NCBI GenBank assembly: GCA_023525975.1
Contig: CM042030.1
Span: 32,296,350-32,360,349 of the forward strand
Reading direction: 5' to 3'
Source: Smallanthus sonchifolius
Taxonomy: Eukaryota; Streptophyta; Magnoliopsida; Asterales; Asteraceae
DNA: 64,000 bases
A program made the position numbers and the translations under genes. Positions 22,370 through 34,094 of the stretch are shown here, in pieces. The notes under the pieces are model-generated. The model saw nothing but the letters and a program-made list of their open reading frames with translations. It was not told the DNA's origin and did no database searches. Within the stretch, counting starts at the first letter, position 1. Every line of letters starts with the position of its first letter.

Positions 22370-24082
22370 TTAGTTTAGGTTAGGAACCCAAGCCTTTACG
22401 GTCTTGGGTTTCCCAGTCTCATCTACAACAGTACAATCCATCCACTGTCCTTGTGGACTTTTGGAACAACCATTTGATTTTGAAGTACAGTCGTCAGAAG
22501 CATCATCTGATTTTGCTTTCCACACATGTTATTTGTGCAACGACTGTTTGTGGTAAACAGTGGATTGCTTAACGATTTGTACAGGTGTGGAACTCGAATC
22601 AGAGACCAACAAGTCATGCATCTTTTGTTTAACTTTCTTTTGATGCACTTGTTGTTGGGTAAAAGAGTTAGATTTTGACTTTAAAAACTTTTGTTTATTT
22701 TCTGGAAAATGGTTAACTCTTTTACTTGGCTTCTGAAGATAAGGACAGTTGACAACAACGTGTCCTTGTGTACCGCACTCAAAACAGTATCTCCGCTCAA
22801 CCAACCTCGGAGATCTGTATTGATTTTCACTTTGGTGAGTTTTTGAACCACCAGCCTTAGCTTCTTTTAGTTCAGCTGAAGAGAGTGACTTGTTTGATTG
22901 AACAGACTCTCCAGCTTTAACAAAATTAACCTTTTTGATTGAGGCTTTGGTTACTTGACTCTTCTGATCAGAAGTAGTGGGATAAGATGGACGGCAATTG
23001 GTTTGTTTAATTTTAAAAACATTTTTAGAAGCAGATTTTGAAATACCAATGCTGTCATTCTGTGGAGCAGACGAGTTTTTGTGTCCCAAACCACGAGTAG
23101 GGCACTCATCGTCGTCTTCATCCCACTCTTCTACCATTCCATCAACACACTGGGACTCCGAGGTTGAAGCACCATTATCGTTAACCTTTGGTTGAGAAAT
23201 TTTGTTTTCGGTTGGATCAACGACAAGTGGCGTTTTGACCTTAAAGTCAGTGATTGGGTTATCATCCGGTGTGTTTACCATAGTATTCAACACAGGTGGA
23301 GGACAATTGTTATACCCCATCCCAGCATTTTTCTTTCCTGGACGCTGTGAAACCATGTAATCAAGAATGTAAGAAGCATTTGAATAACTTTTCAGCTTTT
23401 GATTTAAAGTTTCATAATCACATTAGACAAGCGCCAGCTTTTTCTTTGTTTCATCAATCGTGTTTAAATAAAAGGTGATGGCATTTTGTTTGTTGAGAAC
23501 ACATATTTCTAATTCATGAACTTGCCTGTTTAAAAGATCAATTTTGTTTTTGAAGGCAAGTTCGTTTCCCTTTAAAACACGGTTTGCTTCAAGACAACTA
23601 GTTAAATCAGTAATTAAGTCTGTGTTGTGACTTTTAAGTGCCTCAACTTTCTTTTCAAGTTCATCACAAATTAAACACGGTTGAGATTCAGACTCACTTT
23701 CAAAACTGTCAGAATTTACCTGAATGCCTGTGGATGTTTTTACCATAAAAGCACAGCTACAGGTAGATTCAGAAGAGGAATTGTTATCATCCACATCAGC
23801 TGTCGATTGACTTGAAGAGACGACAGATGATTTTTCTTCATTCTCAGCTGTGAAGCCATAACTGTTTGAAGATGTTTTGTCTTCAGCTGATGAACTTTCT
23901 GAAGCAATCTCTCTCTCAGCATCAGAATCTGATTCTTCATTGATTTCTACAGCCTTTGCCATGTAAGCTCTATCCCCTGAATTGCCATCAGCTCCAAATT
24001 TAAAAGACCAATCAACAGTCTCATCTGTTTGAACAACCATAGCTTTTGTTCCACTTGAAGTGCCCTTATCTTGTGCAAGAGT
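22370..24082 (-). pseudogene. gag of element C, 3' segment
   Basis: Minus-strand frame continuing C gag after the D insertion, starting at AQDKGTSSG near 24080. It is rich in Ser/Asp/Glu, then has a coiled-coil region near 23660-23430, the second zinc knuckle CFECGTQGHVVVNC near 22790, and a tail GKPKTVKAWVPNLN with TAA at 22372-22370. In-frame stops lie at 23425-23423 and 22531-22529. The tail matches those of A, B and D. Apparent start codons upstream of 24083 belong to the D LTR and are not part of gag. Confidence 0.85.
24078..24082. repeat. Target-site duplication of D, left copy (AGAGT)
   Basis: AGAGT precedes TGTTAGGAC and recurs at 37744-37748 directly after the right LTR. It marks a clean insertion into the gag of C. 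Confidence 0.95.
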
Positions 24083-24191
24083 TGTTAGGACATAGACTTG
24101 TAATGACAAAAGCTTGTAATAGTTAGATTTTATGTCTTTATGTTTTGTCATGAAATTGTAATAGTTACCAAGTGTTTTACTAGTGAGCCTA

Positions 24192-24320
24192 GAGGCGAAC
24201 TTAGTTAAGTTCGCCTGCCCTATCAGAGGCGAACTTAATAAGTTCGCTTAGGCATAGCTGAGGCGAACTTGTTAAGTTCGCTTATACTGTTTCAGGCGAA
24301 CTTAGCTAAGTTCGCTTACA
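24192..24320. repeat. Palindromic array in 5' LTR of D (4 units)
   Basis: Four units such as GGCGAACTTA / TAAGTTCGCC with 1-3 base centres, about 34 bases apart, placed just upstream of the TATA-like motif. This is where U3 regulatory sites would be expected. Confidence 0.93.
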
Positions 24321-24328
24321 GCAGTGTT

Positions 24329-24340
24329 GGGTCTATATAT
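24329..24340 (+). promoter_or_regulatory. Probable TATA box of D LTR
   Basis: TCTATATATTG lies shortly after the palindromes in the LTR and is identical in the right LTR (about 37499-37510). Its position relative to the array suits a U3/R promoter. The start site itself is not visible from sequence. Confidence 0.55.
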
Positions 24341-24575
24341 TGTTGTTACAGAGTCATTAGACAGAGAGGAACAGAAGCGTGAACAGAGGTGAACAATTGT
24401 CTGATCGAGTCTGTAACCATTGTTATTCTGAATATAATTGAGAAGTTTACTTACGCGTGTTGTTGTGAATTGTCGGTTAGTATACAAAACGTTAACGCGA
24501 AGGATTCCGCACTTCGTGTTATCGCAGGGTCATATCACGAGTTTGATCAGTAGCTGAGTTACCTGGACCTACAAG

Positions 24576-24587
24576 TGGTATCAGAGC
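24576..24587 (+). other. Primer binding site of D (initiator tRNA-Met type)
   Basis: TGGTATCAGAGC stands 2 bases after the LTR end. Confidence 0.95.
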
Positions 24588-24902
24588 AAAGTGCTCGTGA
24601 ATTTAGTACGATTCTTAGTGATAATTGACGGTTTTTGTGTACAATTCGACAAGATTTTCAACATTCTTGAAGTTTCTGCAACAATGGCGTTTTTCAAGTT
24701 CTTGAGGACTGTTTCTTGGCTGAATTCGTGATTTTGGAAGTGTAATTGATGAAATTAGACCGATAAAACTGTTATATTTGTTAAAATTCATAATCCTATG
24801 GATCAATTTACTTAAATTCCATCAATTCACTGAGAAATCATGAATTTTGAAGGTTTCAGTTCGTGTTTGGTTGAAGACTCCGTTGATTCTGTTACAGCAG
24901 TT

Positions 24903-25093
24903 TAAGCGAACTTGCTGAGTTCCTGTTCAAGCGAACTTAGCAAGCGAACTTATTAAGTTCGCTTCTCTCATTTCAAGCGAACTTAGCTGTTAAGCGAACT
25001 TATCAGATTACCTCCTTAAGCGAACTTGTCTTGTTCGCCTGATATTAAGTTCGCCTAGTACTCCCTGAAGCGAACTTGTTAAGTTCGCCTGAG
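24903..25093. repeat. Palindromic array in leader of D
   Basis: Full and half units of GCGAACTT / AAGTTCGC, including perfect GCGAACTTATTAAGTTCGC. The array ends about 50 bases before the gag ATG. Confidence 0.9.
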
Positions 25094-25144
25094 GGTAAAG
25101 AAGTTCAGTACTTAGAAAATTTTTTCAGAAATTTTTTTTAAAAC

Positions 25145-28100
25145 ATGGCAAATATGGTTCAAGTCACAAACATGTTCAATTATGACAATGAGATTGGAAC
25201 ATCTCAAAAACCTCCGAAATTGCTGAATCTATCTGATTATTCAAATTGGAAAGATCGGTTTGACCAATTCGTATCTTTTACCGATACTAGTTTGTGGATT
25301 CCAATTTTGGAAGGATATACACACCCTACTTATGCATGGATGGGAAAAGATGATGTTCCAAAACCAGTGTCTGCTTTATCTACTGAAGAGAAGCTGTTAT
25401 TTGATCGAGAAAAGAAAGCAATGGCTAGCATTTCGATGTCTCTACCAAAGGAAATTTATCACAGTTTTAAACAGTTCAAGTCTTCTCAACAGCTGTGTGA
25501 AGTTCTACAGAAAAGGTGTGAAGGGAGTTTAGATGTGAAGAAAAGTAGAAAAGAATTACTAAAGAAGCAGTTCTTAGTTTTTAAACATTTTCAGAATGAA
25601 TCTTTGGATGATCTTGCTACAAGATTCTATCATCTTCTTAGTGAACTGGATAGTGCATCTGTGGTATATGAGACTGAGGAAATAAATGATAAATTCTTGG
25701 AGGCTTTACCATCAAAGTTTGATGTGTATACGGTTTTGATCAAGGAAAATGTTAAGTACAAAACTATGTCTCTTGAAGAAGTTCTAGGGAAGATCCAGTC
25801 ACATGACATGAATTTGAAAAAGAAAGAGACTAATTTGGAGCATATCCAGGATCCCTCGATGTATTTTGCCAAATCTGTTGGTAAATCTGGTACTGGAGTG
25901 GCATTCTTTTCTGGTGACGGTCAAGAGTCTACAAATGACAAGTGTTCTGGAGTTCCAACTTATTCTGGTCATTCAAGCAATTCTGGATTTTCTGCTACTA
26001 CTGCTTCAACATCATCTGGATCTCATGTGAATCAGAAAGTTGCTGATGATTATCTTGCTATTTTTCTTCATTTAAGGCATCGTATGAAAATTTCATTGGA
26101 GGTAAAATACATGATCCTGAGGTTATAGAAGAAGATTTTAGACAGATTGACCCTGTTGATCTGGAAGAAATGAATATCCAATGGAATATGGCAATGTTGA
26201 TGCGACAGGCTAAAGATTTTTTGAAGAGAACTGGTAGGAAATATATTGGTTCAAATAGTCGATCACGTATGGGGTTTGATAAGAGCAAAGTTAGGTGTTA
26301 CAACTGCCAAGAGTATGGTCACTTTGCTAAGGAGTGTGTGAAGCCAAAGGTAGAATTTGATTCTCAAAAGAAGCAATCTAACTTTCAGCATAATAGGAAT
26401 CAGTCACATGGTTCATCTGGTAATCAAAATCATGGTCCTTCTGGTAATTCAAATCATGCATCTGCTTCATCAGCCTTAGTTGCTCAAAATGATGAAATCT
26501 ATGATTGGGGCATTCATCTGGAAGATTTGGTGGGTGCTGTGAGTCAGGCTTTTGTTGCAGAAATACATTCAGAAAAACCAGAGGAGTCTACTGATGATGA
26601 AAGTTCTAGTGATGATTCGTGTGATGGTGATAGTGTTCCAAGCATTGATGATGAGGAAGAAAAAGAGAAAAATATTGATTCTGATGCTGTGTCAGGGGTT
26701 GCTGATGAGGAAATTGTACTTACAGAAAATACTTCAGTTGGTGATGATGCAGAAAATATTCCAATTGCCAAAGTATTCATGGCAGACATGTCTGACCCGA
26801 CTAAGGTAAAAGACTCTGTTTATGATATATTTTGTTCTAACTGTATTTCTGTTAAAAATAAAATGCAGAAAGTCATGGATGATAACACAAACTTGATTTG
26901 TGATATGAAATCAATGCATACTGTTAATCAGAAATTAAAAGATAATGATAAACTGTGCATTGATAGAATTGAGTCTTTGAAAAGAGACTTAAATTCTCTT
27001 GGGTTAAAATACAAAGAGCAGGGTTATCATCTTGATATGGCTTATGCTGAAATTGAGAAACGAAATGAAGTAGTTGCCCAAAAGAACAAGGAAATTTCGG
27101 AAAAAGAATCTGAGGTGATAAAATTACATAGAAAGCTGGAACAGTTTGAGAATTCATCTGTAGTGTTGGATTATTTTAAGGCTAATGCTGATCCCACAAA
27201 AAGGGTTGCTGGTATTGGGTTTGTTCCTCCTCCGTTCAATGCAAATTATGTGGTTGAACCTGAAATCATTCATGAAGAGGAGATTGATCCCAAGACAGTA
27301 TTAAAAGTGAATCCAGTGACGGGTGAAGACATGGTGTATGATTCTGATACAGAGGATGAAGTATTTGATGATTCAAAGGTTGAAGGCATTCCGAGAGAGG
27401 GGAAAATTGATGAACCAAAGATTATGAAGAATGTTACTCGGGATAGGTGCATCTTGACAGAACCTGAAGAGGTGAAGGTGGTTCAAACTAAACTTTCTCC
27501 AATATTAAAGTCAAGTGGGTTTGTTACGGCTGGTTTTCAAAAAGTGAATTCTTCTAAGGTGCCAAAACAGACTTATGTTCGTAAGAAGCCGGTTATTTGT
27601 TCTGGGCATTCATCTGAAGCATCTTCTTCTGATGGTTCTTCGAATTCAAAGAAAACACCTTATTTTAGAACTTATCAAGAAAGACGAGTGTGTTTTCACT
27701 GCAATGAATCTGGTCATATTTTGATTAATTGTCCATACAAGAACAAGGGTAAAATGAAGGCTGTTCCACCACAACCGAAAGTGGTGAAAATTTTAAAAAG
27801 AAAAGATGAGGGAAAGTCGCCTTTCAGTTTGGAGAGAAATATGACTGATCATTCTTTTGTTAAATCCCATGGATTTAAACAACAGAATTTTTTGAATGCT
27901 AAATCTTTTGTTTGCAAAGAGAAAATTGAGATTCCGAAAATTGGTATTTCAAAAGATTCTTTTCAGGAGGTTAAATTGTCAAGACCTCAAAGACGAAGAA
28001 GAAACAGAAAATTAAAGAAAATTTTGGAAACATCTGAATCCTACAATAAAAAATCTCATAATGTTTTTCAAAATAATACAAATGGTTCCTCTTTGAAAAG

Positions 28101-28227
28101 ATCTGTTTGTCAATCGTCTGTTCCAACAGTGAATGATAAAAATGATTGTAAATTACAAGAAGTAGTTTATTTTGATCAATCGGGACGACCCAAGACCACG
28201 ATGGCTTGGGTTCCACTTTCTAACTGA
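25145..28227 (+). pseudogene. gag of element D, one 1-bp deletion
   Basis: Starts MANMVQVTNMFNYDNE at 25145. The copia gag domain has the motif DYSNWKDRF. A missing base near 26060 (GCTAT-TTTTC where B has GCTATGTTTTC) shifts the frame, and the first frame ends at 26128. The other frame continues to the TGA at 28225-28227. The first knuckle CYNCQEYGHFAKEC lies near 26300, an acidic serine-rich stretch near 26580-26700, and a long heptad region near 26880-27160. The second knuckle is CFHCNESGHILINC near 27690, followed by the basic run RRRRNRK and the tail GRPKTTMAWVPLSN. The product would assemble the particle and bind RNA. Sirevirus Gag coiled coils are reported to bind dynein light chain 8; whether this one does is unknown. 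Confidence 0.93.
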
Positions 28228-28245
28228 TTCTCGTTGTTTATGTAG
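28219..28245 (+). promoter_or_regulatory. Gag stop and putative 3' splice acceptor at the gag-pol junction of D
   Basis: TCTAAC overlaps the gag TGA, followed by TTCTCGTTGTTT and ATGTAG. Pol lies in the same frame but behind two stops (TGA and TAG). Read-through would need to pass both, while the sequence looks like branch point, pyrimidine tract and acceptor. Confidence 0.5.
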
Positions 28246-31200
28246 GGACAACCAATGAGGACTATCAACAATACATGGTATGTGGATAGTGGTTGCTCTC
28301 GACATATGACAGGGAATGTTAGATTACTTGAGGATGTGATTAAAATTGATGGTGGTTATGTCGCTTTTGCGGGTAATAAAGGCGGGTACATAACAGGCCA
28401 GGGAACGTTAAAGAATGAAAAAGTAAAATTTGAAAAGGTGAATTATGTTGAGCAGCTGGAACACAATCTGTTAAGCGTATCACAAGTCTGTGACAAGAAG
28501 TTTTCGTTCCATTTTAATGATGCTGAATGCTATATTCTGAAACCGGGTTTTGTGATTCCTGATGAATGGATTCTTATGAAGGCTCCAAGGAGAAATGACA
28601 CGTATGTCCTTGACATGAGTGTCGCTACTACAACGGATTCAATTCCAACATGTTTACTCTCCAAGGCGTCGGAATCTGATTCAATATTGTGGCACAGGAA
28701 ACTAGCTCACATCAACTACAGGAAGATAAACTACATTGTTAGGAATGATCTTGTGCTTGGTATTCCGAAAATGAAATTCTCAGTTCCTGATGATTGTATT
28801 CCGTGCAAGAAGGGGAAGCAAAGAAAGAAATCTCACAAATCAAAATCGACAAATTCTATCGTAACTCCTTTGGAATTGCTGCATATGGATTTGTTCGGTC
28901 CAATAAGTATTAGGAGCATTGGTGGGAAATCGTACTGCTTGGTAGTAACTGATGATTACTCCAGATTTTCATGGGTTAAGTTTCTTTCATCTAAAGCTGA
29001 AACCACTGAGTTGGTTCAATACTTAATCCTGGGTTTGGAGAATTTATTAAATCTGAAAGTCAGAAGAATAAGGAGTGACAATGGCAGCGAATTTAAGAAT
29101 AGCAAAATGGGCTTATTCTGTTTACAAAAAGGAATTCATCATGAATTCAGTGCGCCATATGTTCCTCAACAAAACGGTGTCGCTGAACGAAAGAACAGGA
29201 CGTTGGTCGAAACAGCTCGCACGATGCTTGCAGATTCTAAGCTACCAGTCACCTTTTGGGCTGAAGCTGTGAATACTGCGTGTCATGTTTTGAACAGGGT
29301 CTTGACCGTCAAGCGACATAACAAGACTTGCTATGAATTGCTGAATAATCGAAAGCCGAATCTGGAATATTTACTACCTTTTGGTAATCCGTGTACCCTA
29401 CTGAAGGTTCGAGATGTCCCGACTAAATTCAGTGCGAAGGCTATTGAAGGGATTTTTCTAGGGTATGTGGCTAATTCGACTACCAAGAGGGTTTATAACA
29501 AAGAGACACGCCAAGTTGAAGAATGGTTCCATATTGACTGTTCAAATAGGTCTTTTCCTCAAATGGCGATTGGTCCGGATTGGGCATTTGATTATGAAAA
29601 CTTATTCAAGTCTTTTCATTTACCTTCTGACATTTCTGATGAAGATGCTGCTGTTCTTTATGATTCTTGTCAAGATGCACAGCATAATGGATTTCTACCA
29701 AATGCAGTTCCAAATTCATCGATTCCATCAACTTCTGCTCCTGACCCAAATGTTGCTTCTTGTTCCGGTCCACAAGATTCAGAAAGTGAGGAGGATAATG
29801 CTATTTTTCAAGATTCTTCTGCTGATCCGTTGATTGGTGATGATTCATTACCTTCGACACAGGCTCAGGGGGAGATTCCTACAAATTTAGACTCGGAAAT
29901 TCCTATTAATCAAGATTATTCTTATCAATCTGAATCTACTCAAGTTGAAGTGTTGCCGGTTCCTGAGGTCGCATCCATCAAGGAACTCAAAAGTCACCCG
30001 ATGACAAATATAATTGGAAATTTGCAGGATGGAGTGAAGACGCGTTCTCTTGTTGACAATACTTGTTTGTATACTTGCATTAAAGATTCTGGTGTTCTTG
30101 ATGATTGTTCACATTCTTGCTTTATTTCGCAGGTTGAACCTAAGAATGTTGAGATGGCTTTAAATGATAACAACTGGATAGAAGCTATGCAAGAAGAACT
30201 TGCGCAATTTGACAAACTGAAGGTTTGGAATCTGGTTGATTTACCGAAAGGTGCGTATCCGATAGGAACAAAATGGGTGTTTAAATGTAAAAAGGACGAT
30301 CGAGGTGTCGTGGTACGCAACAAGGCAAGATTAGTTGTCCAGGGCTTCAATCAACAAGAAGGAATTGATTACACCGAGGTTTATGCGCCTGTTGCGAGGC
30401 TTGAGGCTATAAGGCTGTTTTTAGCTTTTGCTTCTTTTAAAGGCTTTAAGGTGTTTCAATTAGACGTCAAGAGTGCGTTTTTATATGATAAGGTCAAGGA
30501 GGAAGTCTACGTGTGTCAGCCGCAGGGGTTTGAAGATCCGTTAAATCCGAACATGGTTTTCAAGCTAGATAAGGCCCTTTATGGTCTTCATCAGGCTCCT
30601 CGTGCGTGGTATTAGACTTTATCCACACATCTTTTGGCGAATGACTTTGTTCGTGGAAAGATAGACTCGACCTTATTCATAAAGAAATCAGGGGGAGATT
30701 ACCTGCTGGTACAGATTTATGTGGATGATATTATTTTTGGCTCGACAAATGAAGGGTTATGCAAAGACTTTGAGGGTGTTATGAAGTCGAAATTCGAAAT
30801 GTCTACTATGGGAGAGTTATCGTTTTTCTTAGGTTTACAAGTAAATCAAAAGGAAGATGGTTTCTTTATTCATCAGTCCAAGTATGTCAAAGACATCTTG
30901 AGCCGGTTCAAGATGGAGGACTGTACCCCATATGATACTCCAATTCCGGTCAACCATAAGTTGAATTCTGACCCGGATGGAAAAGATGTGGATTGTCGAC
31001 TTTACAGAGCTATGATTGGATCCCTCATGTACTTAACTGCTTCAAGGCCGGATATAATGTTCGTCGTGTGTATCTGTTCCAGATTTCAGGCAAAGCCAAA
31101 AGAATCCCACTTAATTGCTATGAAAAGAATCTTTCGGTATTTAAAAGGAAAACAACGTTTAGGGCTATGGTATCCTCATGGTTCTAACTTTGATTTCAAT

Positions 31201-31662
31201 GCTTATACTGATTCTGATTTTGGTGGTTGTTGTCTGGACAGGAAATCTACAACAGGTGGTTGCCAGTTCTTAGGTAATCGACTTGTATCCTGGCAATGCA
31301 AAAAGCAAACCACAGTCTTGATTTCTACATGCGAAGCAGAATACATCGCTGCTGCAAGTTGTTGTTCACAGATCCTGTGGATACAACAGCAATTGAGAGA
31401 TTACTGTTTGAATTTCACAGGAACCCCTATGCTTATTGATAACAATGCTACTATGTCCATAACTAATAATCCTGTTAAACATAGTAAAACTAAGCACATA
31501 GAAATTCGATATCATTTTATTCATGATTGTGCAGAGAAAAGGTTGATTGAGCTGGTCAAGGTACACACTGACGATAATTTTGCTGATTTGTTCACTAAGG
31601 CATTTGATCGTACCAGGTTTGAGTTCCTAATTAAAATGATTGGTATGATCAATCCCGAATAA
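28246..31662 (+). pseudogene. pol of element D, intact except one TAG in RT
   Basis: The first ATG is at 28255. Protease motif is WYVDSGCSRHMTG. Integrase catalytic triad is D212, D275 and E311 (numbered from 28255), the expected D-D-35-E spacing. RT has LYGLHQAPRAWY, then TAG at 30613-30615 where the family has Glu (YETLS), and then YVDDIIFGS. RNase H has CEAEYIAAASCCSQ. The frame resumes directly after the stop and runs to TAA at 31660-31662. The single G-to-T-type change is the only visible lesion. An amber codon here would remove the RT active site unless suppressed. Confidence 0.93.
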
Positions 31663-32944
31663 AAGCTTTTCAAAATCAGAATTTCATGGAAAATTTTGTT
31701 TTTAATTTCTTTTATTGCTTTATTACATTTCTGCATTTACATTTCAGTCAAAAAGTTCTTAATTTATAAAAAGTCAAAACAAATTGAAAAATATAAAATT
31801 TGACATCATTTGAAGTTAGAGAAGAAATGATAGTACATCAGTGATTAGTTCATTTCACACGACCTCAGTAGACCTTTGATATATGATTGCTTAAAATAAA
31901 TTGATTTGATCTAAATTTCATAGTCTGCATAAATGAGAAATGATAGCGTTGTGACTGCTCTAATCTTGAAAATTAGTTTTAAATTTGTGTATGAGTTTTG
32001 AATCTTAAATTGTCAATAGACTACAAGCGTTTTGAAACTAATAGTAGTGTGAAAATTAAATATAAAATGATTACATCTGTGATTTGAATCCATTATATGC
32101 CTGGGTGTGTGTGTAAAAAATCATTATCAGAAAAAGAATATACGGTTTTAAAGAATTTCATGAGACCAATATCGAATTATATCTTTAGCACAAATTTATT
32201 TCAGTTCACTTCACTGCCCATGCCCCGAAAAACATGCAAGGTGATTGTTGAACTAAGATATACTTTCACAATCTGTTGAAATATATATTCGCCCTTGGAT
32301 CAGTTAGATACATCATCTAGTCTGAATTCATTGAAACTTATTCAGATAATAGTTGGATCCTCATACCTGAATCTGTTGATTCTCATTTTTCAGCCAATTC
32401 ATTAGAATCTTCTGATTCTGAATCATCATGATTCTTATATCCTTTGGGATCTGCTTCTTTGCTTGTGCTAAATGAGATAATTTCATCTTGGAAATTGATC
32501 TAATCTTAAAAAGAAAAAAAAATATTAAAAAAAAAAAAAAAAAAAACTGTTTATGTCTTGAAGATAGTGCATTTTATATTTCTATTTGGCATATATGTGG
32601 GGTACACGATGTTTTTCATCAAAATGGTACTAAATCACATGAATTTAGAAAATAAACGCTTATAGTTTCAAATCTTATAATATTGACAAATTTAAGAGTT
32701 CATGCTTTATATTTCAAATTCGGTATAAATAAAAGAGCATTTCATAACCTGATCTCATTTACTTTGAAATTTATCGCGTATCATTTCAAATGTCATTCAA
32801 ATTGAATGAGCTTCAAAATGAAAAAGATGCAAAGTGCACAAGACTGAGTTGGAAGGTTTCATACTATAGGTTACCCTTCATTATTTATAATATGTGTGAT
32901 GAATTACTCGGATACTGATATGATCTTCTTACTCATGATGTTCA

Positions 32945-33120
32945 TTCAAAAATATGTGATTCTGTTGAAAAAAAAATATATATAAAAAAAATATATATAT
33001 ATATACAAAAATATGTGATTCTGTTTGTATAGATAAAATCCAAAAAAATATGTGATTTCGTTTTATTCAGATAAAAGTCAAAAATATGTGGTTCCGTCTG
33101 TATAGATAACACTCAAAAAG
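32945..33120. repeat. Degenerate tandem repeat in gap of D
   Basis: Four copies of an AAAATATGTGATTCTGTT-like unit with TATAGATAAAA-type spacers, about 50 bases apart, mixed with AT microsatellite. Confidence 0.75.
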
Positions 33121-33263
33121 ATTTTGATTTTTATTTTCCATGAAAATTCTAAAATTTTATTAAAATTATTCGGGATTGGATCGAATATTGCTGATGAAAG
33201 TTCGAGTTTTGAAAGATTGAAGTTGGTAAATTTTTGTTCAAGGCAAAATGGTTGAAAAAGCAA

Positions 33264-33501
33264 TTAAGTTCGCTTGTGTACAGTGAAGCGAACTTAATAT
33301 GTTCGCTTAAATCGGTGAAGCGAACTTAATCGTTTGTCTAGGGTGAAGCGAACTTAATGGTGAAGCGAACTTATCTTGTTTGCCGAAGGTTTGTTAAGCG
33401 AACTTAACAAGTTCGCTTACTCAAGCGAACTTAATCTGATTATGTGTTGAATCAGGCGAACTTGTCTTGTTCATCGTCTTCATCAGATTTTAGGCGAACT
33501 T
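33264..33501. repeat. Palindromic array of D, distal cluster before aORF
   Basis: About ten half-sites of AAGCGAACTT and several complete palindromes such as GCGAACTTAACAAGTTCGC, over 240 bp. Confidence 0.9.
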
Positions 33502-33827
33502 ATCCCAAAATTTCTCAAATTTTATATCTGTGTTGTGGGTGTTAATTTTTTACTGTCTCTTGATCGAAATTGAAGTGCGAATCTAACCAAGGTATTTTCG
33601 TTGGATTTCATCCGATAAATTGGTTGTATTTGATGGTTTTTGTCTCGGTTTTTCGTCGATCTGTTACAACGACTGTTTTGACCTAATTGTTGACCTAACA
33701 ATCAAATTGTTCATCGTTTTTGGTCATATTGTGATATTCGAGTGATTGGATAGGATTATTTCATGTTTTGATCCGATTTTGCCGAAATTTGAATTCTCAG
33801 TGTTTGAATGTGAATCGTCTCAGGTTC

Positions 33828-33928
33828 AAGCGAACTTGTTCCAAGCGAACTTGTTCGAAGCGAACTTGTCAGGCGAACTTAATAAGTTCGCCTCTTGCAA
33901 CACTAAGCGAACTTATTAAGTTCGCCTA
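33828..33928. repeat. Palindromic array of D, aORF-proximal cluster
   Basis: Three half-sites followed by two full palindromes, GGCGAACTTAATAAGTTCGC and GCGAACTTATTAAGTTCGC, ending about 170 bases before the aORF ATG. Confidence 0.9.
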
Positions 33929-34057
33929 GGGGTCAGAAGTGAAAAAGTGTTGTGATTTTTTTCTTGTTGAATTTTTTTTTTTTTTGAATATTTTTTTGTT
34001 TTGTGTTGTCTGTTTTGTTTGTGTGTCGTATTAATTGTGCATCATATATGTGTATGT

Positions 34058-34094
34058 GTTCTAATGTTTGTTAAGTTGTCAAATATTTTCACAG
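34058..34094 (+). promoter_or_regulatory. Putative 3' splice acceptor immediately before aORF of D
   Basis: TTCTAATGTTTGTTAAG, then CAAATATTTTCACAG, with the AG ending at 34094 and the aORF ATG at 34095. A branch-like TTCTAAT is present. Splicing here would place the ATG at the first bases of the 3' exon. Confidence 0.55.

Larger units (their letters stand above)
24083..24573 (+). repeat. 5' LTR of element D (491 bp)
   Basis: Runs from TGTTAGGAC to GGACCTACA. It is near-identical to 37253-37743 and contains four GCGAACTT...AAGTTCGC palindromes at 24192-24320. A TATA-like TCTATATATTG follows the array at about 24331 and could be the promoter TATA box. Confidence 0.96.
24574..25144 (+). other. 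Leader of element D
   Basis: Leader of about 570 bases: primer site at its start, AT-rich middle, palindrome array before gag. No conserved splice donor could be picked out by eye. Confidence 0.8.
31663..34057 (+). other. Non-coding gap between pol and aORF of D
   Basis: About 2.4 kb, AT-rich, without credible ORFs. It contains an A-run (about 32514-32546), a degenerate tandem repeat (32945-33120) and two palindrome clusters (33264-33501 and 33828-33928). Confidence 0.75.

Noticed and set aside
23423..24151. ORF starting MTKHKD upstream of 24083 taken as gag start of C
   Set aside because: Its first 23 residues are D LTR sequence; the real gag frame resumes at the D insertion point.
24423..24590. 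tRNA-like similarity near the primer sites
   Set aside because: TGGTATCAGAGC is the primer complement to a tRNA end; no cloverleaf can be built around it.
30613..30615. TAG in D RT as programmed stop read-through
   Set aside because: It lies in the middle of RT after RAWY where relatives have Glu, and no relative shows it. It is a plain nonsense change.
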